A stretch of DNA of 64,000 nucleotides from Heterostelium album PN500 (lineage: Eukaryota > Evosea > Eumycetozoa > Acytosteliales > Acytosteliaceae). The stretch is taken from the NCBI RefSeq assembly GCF_000004825.1, contig NW_008805063.1:1860857-1924856 (forward strand), written 5' to 3'. Below, one piece after another: positions 55,242-64,000 of the stretch. Made by a program: the position numbers and the translations under genes. The notes under the pieces were generated by a model that was not told the DNA's origin, did not search any database, and saw only the letters and a program-made list of their open reading frames with translations. The stretch's first letter is position 1. The number at the start of each line of letters is the position of its first letter.

Positions 55242-57609
55242 ATGAGTGAAACAACATCAGCATCAAAGAAGAAATCTTCTTCAAAGTCAAAGCGTTCCTC
55301 GGAGAAGGAGAAGGAGAAGGAATTGAGCAGTAGCGTTATCAACACCAGCAACGACGGTGACGAAGAAATGAGCGAACCATCCACTCCAACCATCGAAAAG
55401 AAAGAAAAGGAGAGAAAGAAAAAGAGCAGCAGCAGCAGCAGCAGCAGCTCCAAGACTAGAGCCGAGCGTGGAGATAAAAGTGGTGCTGACAAGTCGACCA
55501 CCGTCACCAGCAGCACATCGAGTACAACCACCTCTGAAAAGGATACCGGCGCTGGACATATCTCCAGTATGCAAGTCGAAGAGTCAACTCAATCCGTCAC
55601 CACATCCTCAAACCTCAACAACAATAATGTCAGTAAAACACCAACACACTCCAATGCCAATGGTAGTGGTATCACTGCTTCATCATTGCCAATGACCCCA
55701 CTCACCAAGATGTTTGGACTTGGAAGCATTGGAACTCCATTGCAGTCACCATCGCGTCTATCTATCAATCGTATGAAGGAGAAGGAGGAGTTGACAGAGG
55801 TAACAAAGAAACTCTCAAAGATCCTCACCATTTTGGAGGAGCGTAACAATGAGATCGTGCGTTTAAAGGCTGAGCTCAACGACTCGAACAAGAGCTCCAG
55901 TGTCGAAGTGTCGGCATTGCGTACACGTCTCGATGAGACCGAAAATCGTCTCACTCAGGAGATCAAGCAACGTGCCGAAGCAGCATCGACCCTCGAACTG
56001 ACCTTGGCCGACCTCAAGAATAAAGAGGATCTCTACATGCACGACCGTAACACCTTTGACGCACGTCTCGAAGATACGATCTCCTCGATCACCAAAGAGC
56101 ACTCTGCCCAGCTGACAGTGCTCAGAACCGACCTCAACAAACGTCTCCACGAGATCGAACAACTCAAGGGTGACATTAAGCTCTTGAACGCCGACCTCCT
56201 CACAAAGTCAAAGGAACAAGACGAGAGAACCCACAGATTATTGGATGCCGAGTACAAGAGAATGAAACAAAAGGAAGACGAACTATTAAATCTCATTTCA
56301 CAAAAGGATGATGATATTAAAAAAGTTAAACTTACTCTTAAAGAAAAGGTAAATAGCTAATCAAAATGATATCAAACTAACTAAGTTTTTATAATCAATA
56401 TATATTAATCATTCCATCTTTTTTTTTTTTTCCAATCTTTTTTTTCTAATCTTATTATAGGAGAAAATTATTATTGCCAATCAAAGAAAAGAAGCAGAAT
56501 TAAATCAAACTGTTGAAGCATTTGAAAGACAAGTCGAAGACATTAGAGATAGTATTAATAGAGAATGGGAGATTAAGGTTGCCGAAGCTATCGAGGAACA
56601 AACATCAAAGTATGCATCGTTGGAGATGACCGCCAAGTCATTCGACTTTGAGAGAGAGACTTTCCGTAATCAGATCGCTGTCATTCAACAACAGACCGAA
56701 GATCTCAATGTAAAGAACCACGAGTTGAGCGATCGTATCCTCGATCTCAGTAATGAACTTCGCAATAAGGAGCAACAGATCATCACCCTCACCGCCGAGC
56801 AAGAGGAACTCAAGAAGAACCTACGTCGTTCACAGGCAGAGCTCAAGAGTAAAGACGGCAAGCTTTCGTTGCTCCAAGACGAGATCAGCTCCAAGGAGAT
56901 CAAGTTCCAGCAGTACCAATCGGAGATGCACACTCTCAAGAAAGAGTTGCACTCGGCTAACAATCAGAGCATGGACCCAGAGATCCCAATCGGTGACGAG
57001 ATCAGACGTATAAAGGAACTGGTCAACACATTGACTCATCAATCCCGACCACACAAGAGACAAAGATCAGGAGAATACAGCGGTGAAAACAACAACAACA
57101 ACGGCAACGAGTTGGCTGCCAACCACGAAGAGGAAATGTCAGATGCCGAACAACAATCACCATCGTCAACATCCAACTCTGTAGAGCCAGCCGCTTCCAC
57201 TCTTAAATTAAATACAATGTGCATCCTGAGCATCGACACCACCAAGGAGACCATTCGTCTCAATGCCAGCGGTGACCATGTCAACGGAATGACCATCACC
57301 GATTGGAAGATCATCGTTAACAAGCCCGATGGATTCAAGTACGGTTTCCAATTCCCAGCCAATATCACCCCACTCAAGGGTATCAATGTTATCACTTTAC
57401 ACACCGGTCGTTCAAGAGCCTTGAACACCACCGCCGCCGAAAACGAGTTTTATTGGTCGAGAACCGGAATTTGGGATTCGCCAGAGGGTACCACCATCCA
57501 ATTAGTTTCACCAAAAGAAGTTCTTCAAGAGTCTGTTAGTTTAACCAATGGTGCCTATGTTAGAGAGGAAAGCAACCCCAAAGAACAAGGTAATTGTTTG
57601 ATTATGTAA
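55242..57609 (+). CDS. lamin NE81 orthologue
   Basis: A 751-residue protein in two exons (55242-56348, 56461-57609); Dictyostelium NE81, from memory, is of similar size. A Ser/Thr/Lys-rich head ends in IGTPLQSPSRLS (about 163-173), a likely CDK1 site as in lamin heads. A long coiled coil follows (about 178-520; heptads such as ILTILEERNNEIVRLKAEL). Next come a nuclear localisation motif (PHKRQRS, about 565) and the Ig-like lamin tail domain (about 600-735; MTITDWKIIVNKPDGFKYGF). The last residues CLIM form a CaaX box for farnesylation. The protein should assemble at the inner nuclear envelope and anchor centrosome and chromatin. The large antisense frames over the coiled coil are codon artefacts. 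Codon use is strongly C/G-ending. Confidence 0.95.
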
Positions 57610-57937
57610 TTAAAAAAAATAAAACTAAAAAAAACCTTAAAAACCTTAAACAAAATAAAAAATAAATATTTCTTATATTAAAATTCTTAATGTGTCAACA
57701 CTTCTACATTCAATCAATGCATTCCATTACTAATTTTGGAGATGAACATCAAAATGGAACAATTTCATATTATAACCCCACCCCCCAATTTTTGACACCT
57801 AAACATTTAATTAAATCAAAAATGAAGAATGAAGAATGAAGATGGTTATTCTTATTATCAAGTTTATTAAATAATATACATATAAATATCATTTAATAAT
57901 TATTCTTTATTTCTACAAATATATATATTGTAAATAA
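57610..57937. other. spacer between lamin and NmrA-like copy B
   Basis: A+T-rich, with a C run at about 57780-57786 and A-rich polyadenylation-like signals after the lamin stop. No gene is seen. Confidence 0.6.
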
Positions 57938-58918
57938 ATGACTAAACCAATTTTTGTTGTTATCTCTGCATTTTCTAAACAAGGATATAGTATTATTAAT
58001 ACTTTGGTTGCAGAAGGTAACTATCATATCCGTGCTACTACCACTCGTGCTGTTGATAATACCCCAGCAGCTTTAAAGTTGAAGGAGAGAGGTGTTGAAG
58101 TTGTTAGAGCAGATCCAACCAAGAAAGAGGATTTACACAAGGTATTCAAGGGTGCAAAAGCAGCGTTTCTACTCACTCCAAACATTGACTTGTCCGATCC
58201 AAATTTTAATCAGAGGGAAGCGGAATATGTCAGTCTACAAGCAGATATTGCTTTGGAGGAGAAGGTCGAACATGTCATCTTCTCATCGGTCGATGTTCCC
58301 ACTGCAGAACAACTAAAAGAATTCAAACACGATATTCTATCCGGTAAGAACAAAGCTCAGAAGTACATTGAGTCACTGCCATTAAAGTATGTCAGTACTT
58401 TCAATCTAGCATATTTCTACTCCAATCAAATCGAGTTTTTCCCGCTGATTAAGAACTCCGATGGATCGTTTGAGCTTTCAATGCCTTTGGGTGCCGATGT
58501 AGAGCAACCGTATGTCGATACCTACACTGCCACCGGTCCGATTGTTTCAGAGTTTCTCGCACATCCAGAGAAATATAACCGTGCGGTCGTGCCGGTTGTC
58601 TCTGAGTTCTTGACAGGCAGACAAATGGCTCAAACCTTCCAAGAGGTCACAGGAATCAAGACTACCTACAAAGAGTTGAGTCGTGAACAATATCTGGAAC
58701 AATATAGTTTCAATGGTTCGCCGGAGCAACAACTGGTTGGCAATAGATTGTTTGAAGTATGGGATGAAACATCGAAATGTGGATACTACAATCATGATAG
58801 AGATGTTACACTCTCAAAGAAAATCAATCCAAAACAATTGACTTGGAGACAATTCCTAGAGACCACCAAGTGGAGAGGTGAATCATTCCAAGAGTTTAGA
58901 GATAAAAATGGTTATTAA
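57938..58918 (+). CDS. NmrA-like NAD(P)-binding protein, copy B
   Basis: A single-exon 326-residue protein, clearly paralogous to 51448-52434 along its whole length: PIFVVISAFSKQGYSIINTL, HIRATTTRAVDNTPAALKLK, HVIFSSVDVP, KYVSTFNLAYFYSNQIEFFP and TWRQFLETTKWRGESFQEFR. The first loop again lacks the classical glycines (SAFSKQG). Cofactor binding is probable, but the reaction is unknown. The two copies are in opposite orientation and separated by two unrelated genes. Confidence 0.88.
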   Translation: MTKPIFVVISAFSKQGYSIINTLVAEGNYHIRATTTRAVDNTPAALKLKERGVEVVRADPTKKEDLHKVFKGAKAAFLLTPNIDLSDPNFNQREAEYVSLQADIALEEKVEHVIFSSVDVPTAEQLKEFKHDILSGKNKAQKYIESLPLKYVSTFNLAYFYSNQIEFFPLIKNSDGSFELSMPLGADVEQPYVDTYTATGPIVSEFLAHPEKYNRAVVPVVSEFLTGRQMAQTFQEVTGIKTTYKELSREQYLEQYSFNGSPEQQLVGNRLFEVWDETSKCGYYNHDRDVTLSKKINPKQLTWRQFLETTKWRGESFQEFRDKNGY

Positions 58919-59086
58919 AATAATAATAATAAACTATCATTCATATATATAATAAAAAAACATATAAAATAAAAGTAAAAAAAACATTCAATGTTATTTT
59001 CAAATTTTTGTTTTTTTTTTTTAAGATTAAATTAGTGTTGTACTAATCAACAAAATATAAATAGATACACAGAATTTGAAGAATAA

Positions 59087-59754
59087 ATGGATGAAATAAA
59101 CAATAATCAACAACAGCAACAACAACAAAATGATGTTGTAATGCCAGGCATACCAGACGATAGTACAAAGAATAACCCACAAGAACTTATGTTAACTGTT
59201 GAGGAGTTAGTAGAGGAATTGAGAAAGACAATCATTGTTGTAGAAGAGTTTCAAACACAGAGTCAATCTTTATTGTTTGAGAAGTTGTAAGTAGTTGATT
59301 GCTACTAAAAACTAATCAACTATCTAACTGATCATCGATTTATTTTTTTAAAGAGGTAAAATCATTTCATTATATAGAAAGGTAGAGAATCAAAAGAATC
59401 TATTCGATAATTTAGAGATACCACTAGAGATATTTAGAGTTATAGATCAAAGCAAAAATCCTGATTTATATGTTAAAGAGACTTTACAAAATTGTTTAGC
59501 TGCAAATGAAAGAACTAAAGGAAAAATTGAATCTATAAAAGTTTGTATTAGTTATTATTATATTTTATTGACGTTTTTATTAATACTAATAGTACTACTC
59601 TTCACTCTATTGTTATTATTATTGTTGTTGTTGTTGTGTTTGTCAAATTAATTCGATCAAATAGAGTTTTAAAGATGAATTGGATGGTCATATTGCAAAT
59701 GCTTATCCGGATGAATATAAAGTGTATTTAGAACAAAAGAATAAAAATCCATAA
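59087..59754 (+). CDS. med10: Mediator subunit 10 (MED10/NUT2)
   Basis: A 150-residue protein in three exons (59087-59286, 59378-59540, 59665-59754). After a Gln-rich start come LTVEELVEELRKTIIVVEEF (the conserved first helix), IPLEIFRVIDQSKNPDLYVK and NCLAANERTKGKIESIKSFK, then DELDGHIANAYPDEYKVYL. The IDxxKNPDxY...KGK core is the MED10 signature. MED10 sits in the middle module of Mediator and contacts MED14 and MED7. Size fits the family (about 135-160). Gene ends on the opposite strand from SSRP1, 139 bases away. Confidence 0.92.
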
Positions 59755-59893
59755 GTTTAAACATTGTGATTTGTACATATATAATACATAACATTACAAT
59801 CAATCAAAGTCTCACTTTTATTATTAGATAAATGATTCAATTACAATTCAATTACAACTGTAATTGATCGATTTATTGATTAATCAGTTTTAT

Positions 59894-61947
59894 TTATTCC
59901 TTCTTTTGTTTCTTCTTTGATTTCTTCTCTGCTTCAGATTCCTCTTCTTCCTCTTCATCAGATGATCTAATAATAAATAATAAACAATAATAATTAGTAA
60001 GATTTAATATCTTTCTATATCTTTCTATATACATACTCATCCTCTGAAGATGGTTCATAATCTTCATCGTCAGAATCATCATCCTGAGCATCCATCATAC
60101 GCATATTTGAAACCTATAACATATTAAAAATATAATTAGTAATCAACAAACAAATAACAGTTGCATTATGTTCGAATTACTTACATTCTGTTCTGGTGTA
60201 GCGATCTTAATTTGCTTGTTTTGAATAAAGTTAAACAATAAACTGTATTCTTCCCTGTTTGTTTGTTTGTTTTTTATTAGATTAATGATGGTTAGTTTAT
60301 CAACATTGTCGTTATCATATATGAATGATTACTTACTTTAATATATTTGTAAATTGAATGGTAGTTGAATCTTTCAATGTGATGTTCAAATCGAAAGTAC
60401 GACTGTTTGATGTATTTCTCGAACCAAAGGCAACCGGAGCACGAGAGAATTCGACAATCTGGATATCAGTGTATTTAATAAGAGTTGGTGGTTTGTGAAT
60501 GAAAAAGAACGATCTGTCCAATGGGTAAAGATATCCCTCGTTCGCTTTCAGTGAGCATTTAATAGAGTTTGATTGATTACATGATTGGAAGTTTCCTGGT
60601 ACAATGATCTTGTTCTCAGTCAACGATGTTAGAATTCTACGAACAATAACATACAATGTACCCTCCATAGTTGGTGATAGTTTTTCTTTATATTTCTCTT
60701 CTGCCTCGCTATTCATCGATAAAGAATTGTTGTAACAACTCTAATTAGTACCTACCGATACTAGTAATAAAAAGTAAACTATTATTATTGTACTTACGGT
60801 GATAAATTGAGATGCAAGACATTGTTATTTTCTTTTGATAGTTGAGTGTCTTTGGAGAGTTGAATGACGAGATGATTGTATTTGGTTTTACCTTGACGAA
60901 CGGGTGGATCGAGTGAGATGACAAAGAACATGTGACTCTGGTCTTGTCTTGGTAGCTGGAAGAGCTTGGAGATGGTGTCGTACGACACCTTGTAGTCGTG
61001 AGTCTTACCGTGAAGACGCAGGAATGTTGGATACATCTCGATATCGAAACGACCTCTCGGTGTGAGGAAGTGAATGTCGTTGAGCACAACAATGCTCTTT
61101 CCGACGTTGGAGATGTCCGATTTACGCAGTAGAGTGTCTTGGAAGTCCTGAATGGGATCGTCTGTCTCTTCGTGTTCGTCTCCCTCCTTGGTCTGACGAG
61201 TCGGTGCAAAGAAACGAAGCTCCACAATCGATTCGTCGACTTCGTCCAGAGTGGAATCATGAAGAAACTCGATGGTCAACTCGTTCTTGTTGTTCGCATT
61301 GATGATCGATTGACTGACATCAGAGATTGGGAATTCGAATGCTGTCTTCTTATCGATTTGGAATGATACCATCGAACTGGTAACTTTTGCAATTCCAAAA
61401 TTCGATCCTTTAGTCGAGAGCTCTTTAACTGCCAATTCAATCTTGTAATTCTCTGAAATGAATTTCTTTAAGAAATCATAATCCTGTTATTGTTATTGTT
61501 ATTGTTATTGTTAATCAAAGTTTTTTGATTAGTTTCAATGTCAATTCGTTATCATACTAATAAATTGCTTGTCAATTACAAACCTGTTCTCTGAATCCAT
61601 CGAATTTAACTTGAGTACCACCTTTAACAGCAAGATTGAGTTGATACAACTTTGGAGTTACTCTAATCCAACTTGCATTTTGAATGTCTTCAGAGGTAAC
61701 TGTTTCACTTCTACCTGCTTCCGATTTCCATGCCAAACCAGATACGTTTATCTTTAATACACCTCTTGTCTAAAAAAATCAAAAAGTTAATATTGTTACT
61801 ACTAATACTTTGAAAATCAATTAAAATCTAAAAGTTTTTTGTTCAAATACATACACCACCAATTCTACCACCAAGAGATATATGATTGAATTGATGTATT
61901 GCAGAGTTTGTTGTAGTAGTTGTAGTTGTGGCTGTTGCAACTGACAT
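59894..61947 (-). CDS. ssrp1: FACT complex subunit SSRP1/Pob3
   Basis: Minus-strand gene of about seven exons. The first (61947 downward) reads MSVATATTTTTTTNSAIHQF and HISLGGRIGG. The second has LKINVSGLAWKSEAG and VKFDGFREQ, the N-terminal SSRP1 fold with the KFDGFRE motif. The large third exon (to about 60797) holds EFPISDVSQSI, DIHFLTPRGRFDIEMYPTFL and KLFQLPRQDQSHMFFVISLD. The next exon, from about 60716, holds the Rtt106-like PH domain (KANEGYLYPLDRSFFFIHKP, IQIVEFSRAP). The C-terminus is acidic (DDDSDDEDYEPSSEDE) and then Lys-rich, with no HMG box, as in yeast Pob3. With Spt16 it forms FACT, which loosens H2A-H2B during transcription and replication. Confidence 0.93.
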
Positions 61948-62824
61948 TGTTTTCAATATATATATAATTTATCTATCTATCTTTAAATATTTATCTATTT
62001 AAATGATTTTATTTGAACAAAACTAACAAAACTAATAAACTAGTAATAAATATGTAATAACAAGTAAAAAATAAGATAAATATTTAGATTATAGATTTTA
62101 ACAATAATGAATTAAAATTATGAACAAATGGTAGTTTAATTGAGGATCGCGCCGTTTTTTTAGAATTTCCAAACATTAAAAAGTGAACTTTCAAAAAAAA
62201 AAAAAAACAATTTAATTAATTATTTTTAAAATGGTTTTGATCGACAAACAACAAACAAAATTATTTTTAATTTATTATAATATTATTTTTAATTTAATAA
62301 AAAAATTATTGTTGATTGATTCAAATATAGTTTAATCTTCAAAGCTATAAGAGATAGATATTGAAGAAAAACAATATAAATCTAATGTTTGTTAGAGTAG
62401 TTTCTCAAGGTTGTGAGTAACATTCTTTGATTAAAACATTAACATATGCTCAGTATGTGGTGGGTGTTTGTGTTTTGTGAGAAGCGTGGAAAGTGGGATC
62501 AACAAAAAACCAAAAGAAATTTGAATATTTTTAAAATCTTTGCTAACAATTTTTTTTTTAAATTAAAAATTCTGATTATTTTTTATAAAGACCTGTTTTT
62601 TTTTTGTCTATTTTTAAAAGATTTCTTTAACAAAAACACAGATATTCCGGCTACAAAAAAATATACAAATAACACAATAAATATATTATAATATAAAAAT
62701 AAAATAAAATTACAAAAAAAAAGTAATATTTCAAATTTGCAAATATTTACATTTTAAAGTAGTAGTGTGATAACTCTTATATCAGCTGTTTAAAGGAGAA
62801 GTTGTGTGTTCTACCGAAGAGAGA
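61948..62824. promoter_or_regulatory. divergent promoter region (SSRP1 / DENN-domain gene)
   Basis: An 877-base A+T-rich spacer. GGATCGCGCCG (about 62144-62154) is a lone G+C island about 200 bases before SSRP1; read on the minus strand it contains CGGCGCG, a weak E2F-like core. A run of A lies near 62192. No gene is seen. Confidence 0.45.
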
Positions 62825-64000
62825 ATGAGTGAGCAATGTGTTACATCATCATCAGCATCATCATCAGAGAGTGAACAAGTCACTACTAATCATAATCATC
62901 AACAACCTACTGTCGATGACCAACATCTCAAAGAGTTAGTGACCGATCAACAACTTCCAGATAAAGAAGAAGAAGAAGTATTAGAAGAGGTAGAAGTATT
63001 AAAAGAAGAAGTAGAAGTATTAGAAGAAGATGATAATAACAAGTTAGAAAAACTTAAAATAGTAGAAGATGAAGAGAAAGTGGTAGACGAAATCAAGGTA
63101 GTAGATGAAGAGAAAGTAGTGGAAGAAATCAAGGTAATAAATGAAGTGGTAGATGAGGAGAAAGCAGAGGAAGAAGAAGAAAAAGTAGTAGAGAAACAAC
63201 AAAAGCAGATGGAAGAATCGTCTCCAGTGATTTCATTGAGATCGAAAACCAATAATTTAGCTACCACTCTTGGAAAGTGTAACCTTGATGATCCAATAGA
63301 GAAATCACCCCCACCCTTGATTCATAATTCACATTCAGCACCAAACACTACCAATAACAGTCTACAGTGTTCACCTACATCCATAGCAGAGAATGCACCG
63401 CTCAAATCAAACAACAACAACGACAATAACAACAACAACAATGATATTCCATTGTTTTCAGTAACACCATCAACACCTCCTTCCACTTCACCAACACCGA
63501 CCTCACCATCACCATCACCACTGAAAACCAGTAAATCCAACGAAAACGATACACATCCACCGATGCTACCGATCTCACTCTCAAGATCTGCACCGAATCT
63601 CTCAATGCTCTTATCTGAATCACAACGTCAAAATCTTAATAATAGAGTTATAAGTAGTAATCTAAATAGCAATAATAATAACAATAATAATAATAATAAT
63701 GCAGGTGTATTAGATCCATTAAAACAACATCAATTACAACAACAACAGCAACAACAAAATGAACAAAAACAAATGTTGGAAGCAGTGCAGTTGCAGATGA
63801 AACAACAGGAAGAGAAGAAATCGAGTTTGAGAGACGCTCTAAGGGAGTCGGTACCACCGATCACTCTTGGCAATGTCACTGGTGAGTTGAAGAATGAACA
63901 CGAGAGTAACGGTGCTGGTCCGTTGGTTGGTGGAGTCAGACCTTCGCGAGTCGGTGCAGTCTTTGATCATTTCATCGTGGTTGGACTGCCCTCGACCATC
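62825..64000 (+). CDS. DENN-domain protein, N-terminal part (runs off the window)
   Basis: ATG 62825 opens a frame without stop to the right edge (392 codons). The first 340 residues are low-complexity: Ser-rich, then Glu/Val/Lys repeats (EEVEVLKEEVEVLEED), Asn and Gln runs, and SP/TP-rich stretches with PISLSRSAPNLSMLL, a possible 14-3-3 or kinase site. The last visible residues, RPSRVGAVFDHFIVVGLPST, match the start of the uDENN module (FDxFxVVGLP). DENN proteins are exchange factors for Rab GTPases in membrane traffic. The target Rab cannot be told from this part. Asp/Glu-rich segments may be mis-scored as coiled coil. Confidence 0.75.
   Translation, partial: MSEQCVTSSSASSSESEQVTTNHNHQQPTVDDQHLKELVTDQQLPDKEEEEVLEEVEVLKEEVEVLEEDDNNKLEKLKIVEDEEKVVDEIKVVDEEKVVEEIKVINEVVDEEKAEEEEEKVVEKQQKQMEESSPVISLRSKTNNLATTLGKCNLDDPIEKSPPPLIHNSHSAPNTTNNSLQCSPTSIAENAPLKSNNNNDNNNNNNDIPLFSVTPSTPPSTSPTPTSPSPSPLKTSKSNENDTHPPMLPISLSRSAPNLSMLLSESQRQNLNNRVISSNLNSNNNNNNNNNNAGVLDPLKQHQLQQQQQQQNEQKQMLEAVQLQMKQQEEKKSSLRDALRESVPPITLGNVTGELKNEHESNGAGPLVGGVRPSRVGAVFDHFIVVGLPSTI

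Noticed and set aside
55287-56296. Several antisense frames across the lamin coiled coil
   Set aside because: Regular Leu/Ser patterns mirror Glu/Lys/Arg codons of the coiled coil.
1-64000. CRISPR array, rRNA, canonical tRNA genes, or LTR/viral elements
   Set aside because: Apart from the SINE no GGTTCGA-type box, spaced repeats, or reverse-transcriptase/integrase-like frames were seen.

Overview
The window looks like nuclear DNA of a dictyostelid social amoeba. Intergenic DNA is extremely A+T-rich with long oligo(dA)/oligo(dT) runs. Introns are short, A+T-rich and start GTA. Proteins carry poly-Asn, poly-Gln, poly-His and Ser/Asp runs. Several families are typical of the group: the lamin NE81, a CBM49-type cellulose-binding module on a secreted lipase, and GH25 lysozyme-like and secreted tandem families. 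Many long exons use C/G-ending codons, which suggests a species other than Dictyostelium discoideum, perhaps a Polysphondylium/Heterostelium- or Cavenderia-like lineage. The species is an inference.

Layout. 1-2.7 kb: 3' part of a U3 snoRNP gene (UTP18) and a GH25 lysozyme-like gene. 2.7-12.4 kb: about 9.7 kb without a credible gene, alternating between A/C-rich and G/T-rich on the plus strand, probably the regulatory and leader region of the LISK-like kinase at 12.4-14.5 kb. 14.8-15.8 kb: two decayed copies of an unknown gene. 16.2-18 kb: mitochondrial ArgJ. 18.4-24.9 kb: an accessory block with a frameshifted unknown gene, a secreted lipase, one intact and two decayed copies of a small secreted-protein gene, a lipase-tail remnant, a tRNA-like SINE with target-site duplication, and a perfect 38-bp hairpin. 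25-29.4 kb: NAA20, MITD1 (with two extra copies of its last exon) and MED22. 30-36 kb: an F-box/LRR-like gene and an EF-hand mitochondrial carrier with a presequence. 36.4-41 kb: an acidic unknown protein, a 58-residue spliced gene and an RSA3-like ribosome-assembly protein. 41.4-43.7 kb: a PH domain fused to a G-protein alpha subunit. 44-51 kb: sulfotransferase, COMMD2 and an MFS transporter. 51.4-59 kb: two NmrA-like paralogues flanking a FAM86-type methyltransferase and the lamin NE81. 59-64 kb: MED10, the FACT subunit SSRP1/Pob3, and the start of a DENN-domain protein.

Most genes are unrelated housekeeping neighbours, as usual in eukaryotes. The most unusual items are the PH-Galpha fusion, the tRNA-derived SINE caught inside a decayed gene, the perfect hairpin, the repeated terminal exons of MITD1, and the very large non-coding region in front of the kinase. 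No tRNA gene, rRNA, CRISPR array or viral element was recognised. Exon borders were read by eye from GT/AG sites and reading frame and may be off by a base or so.
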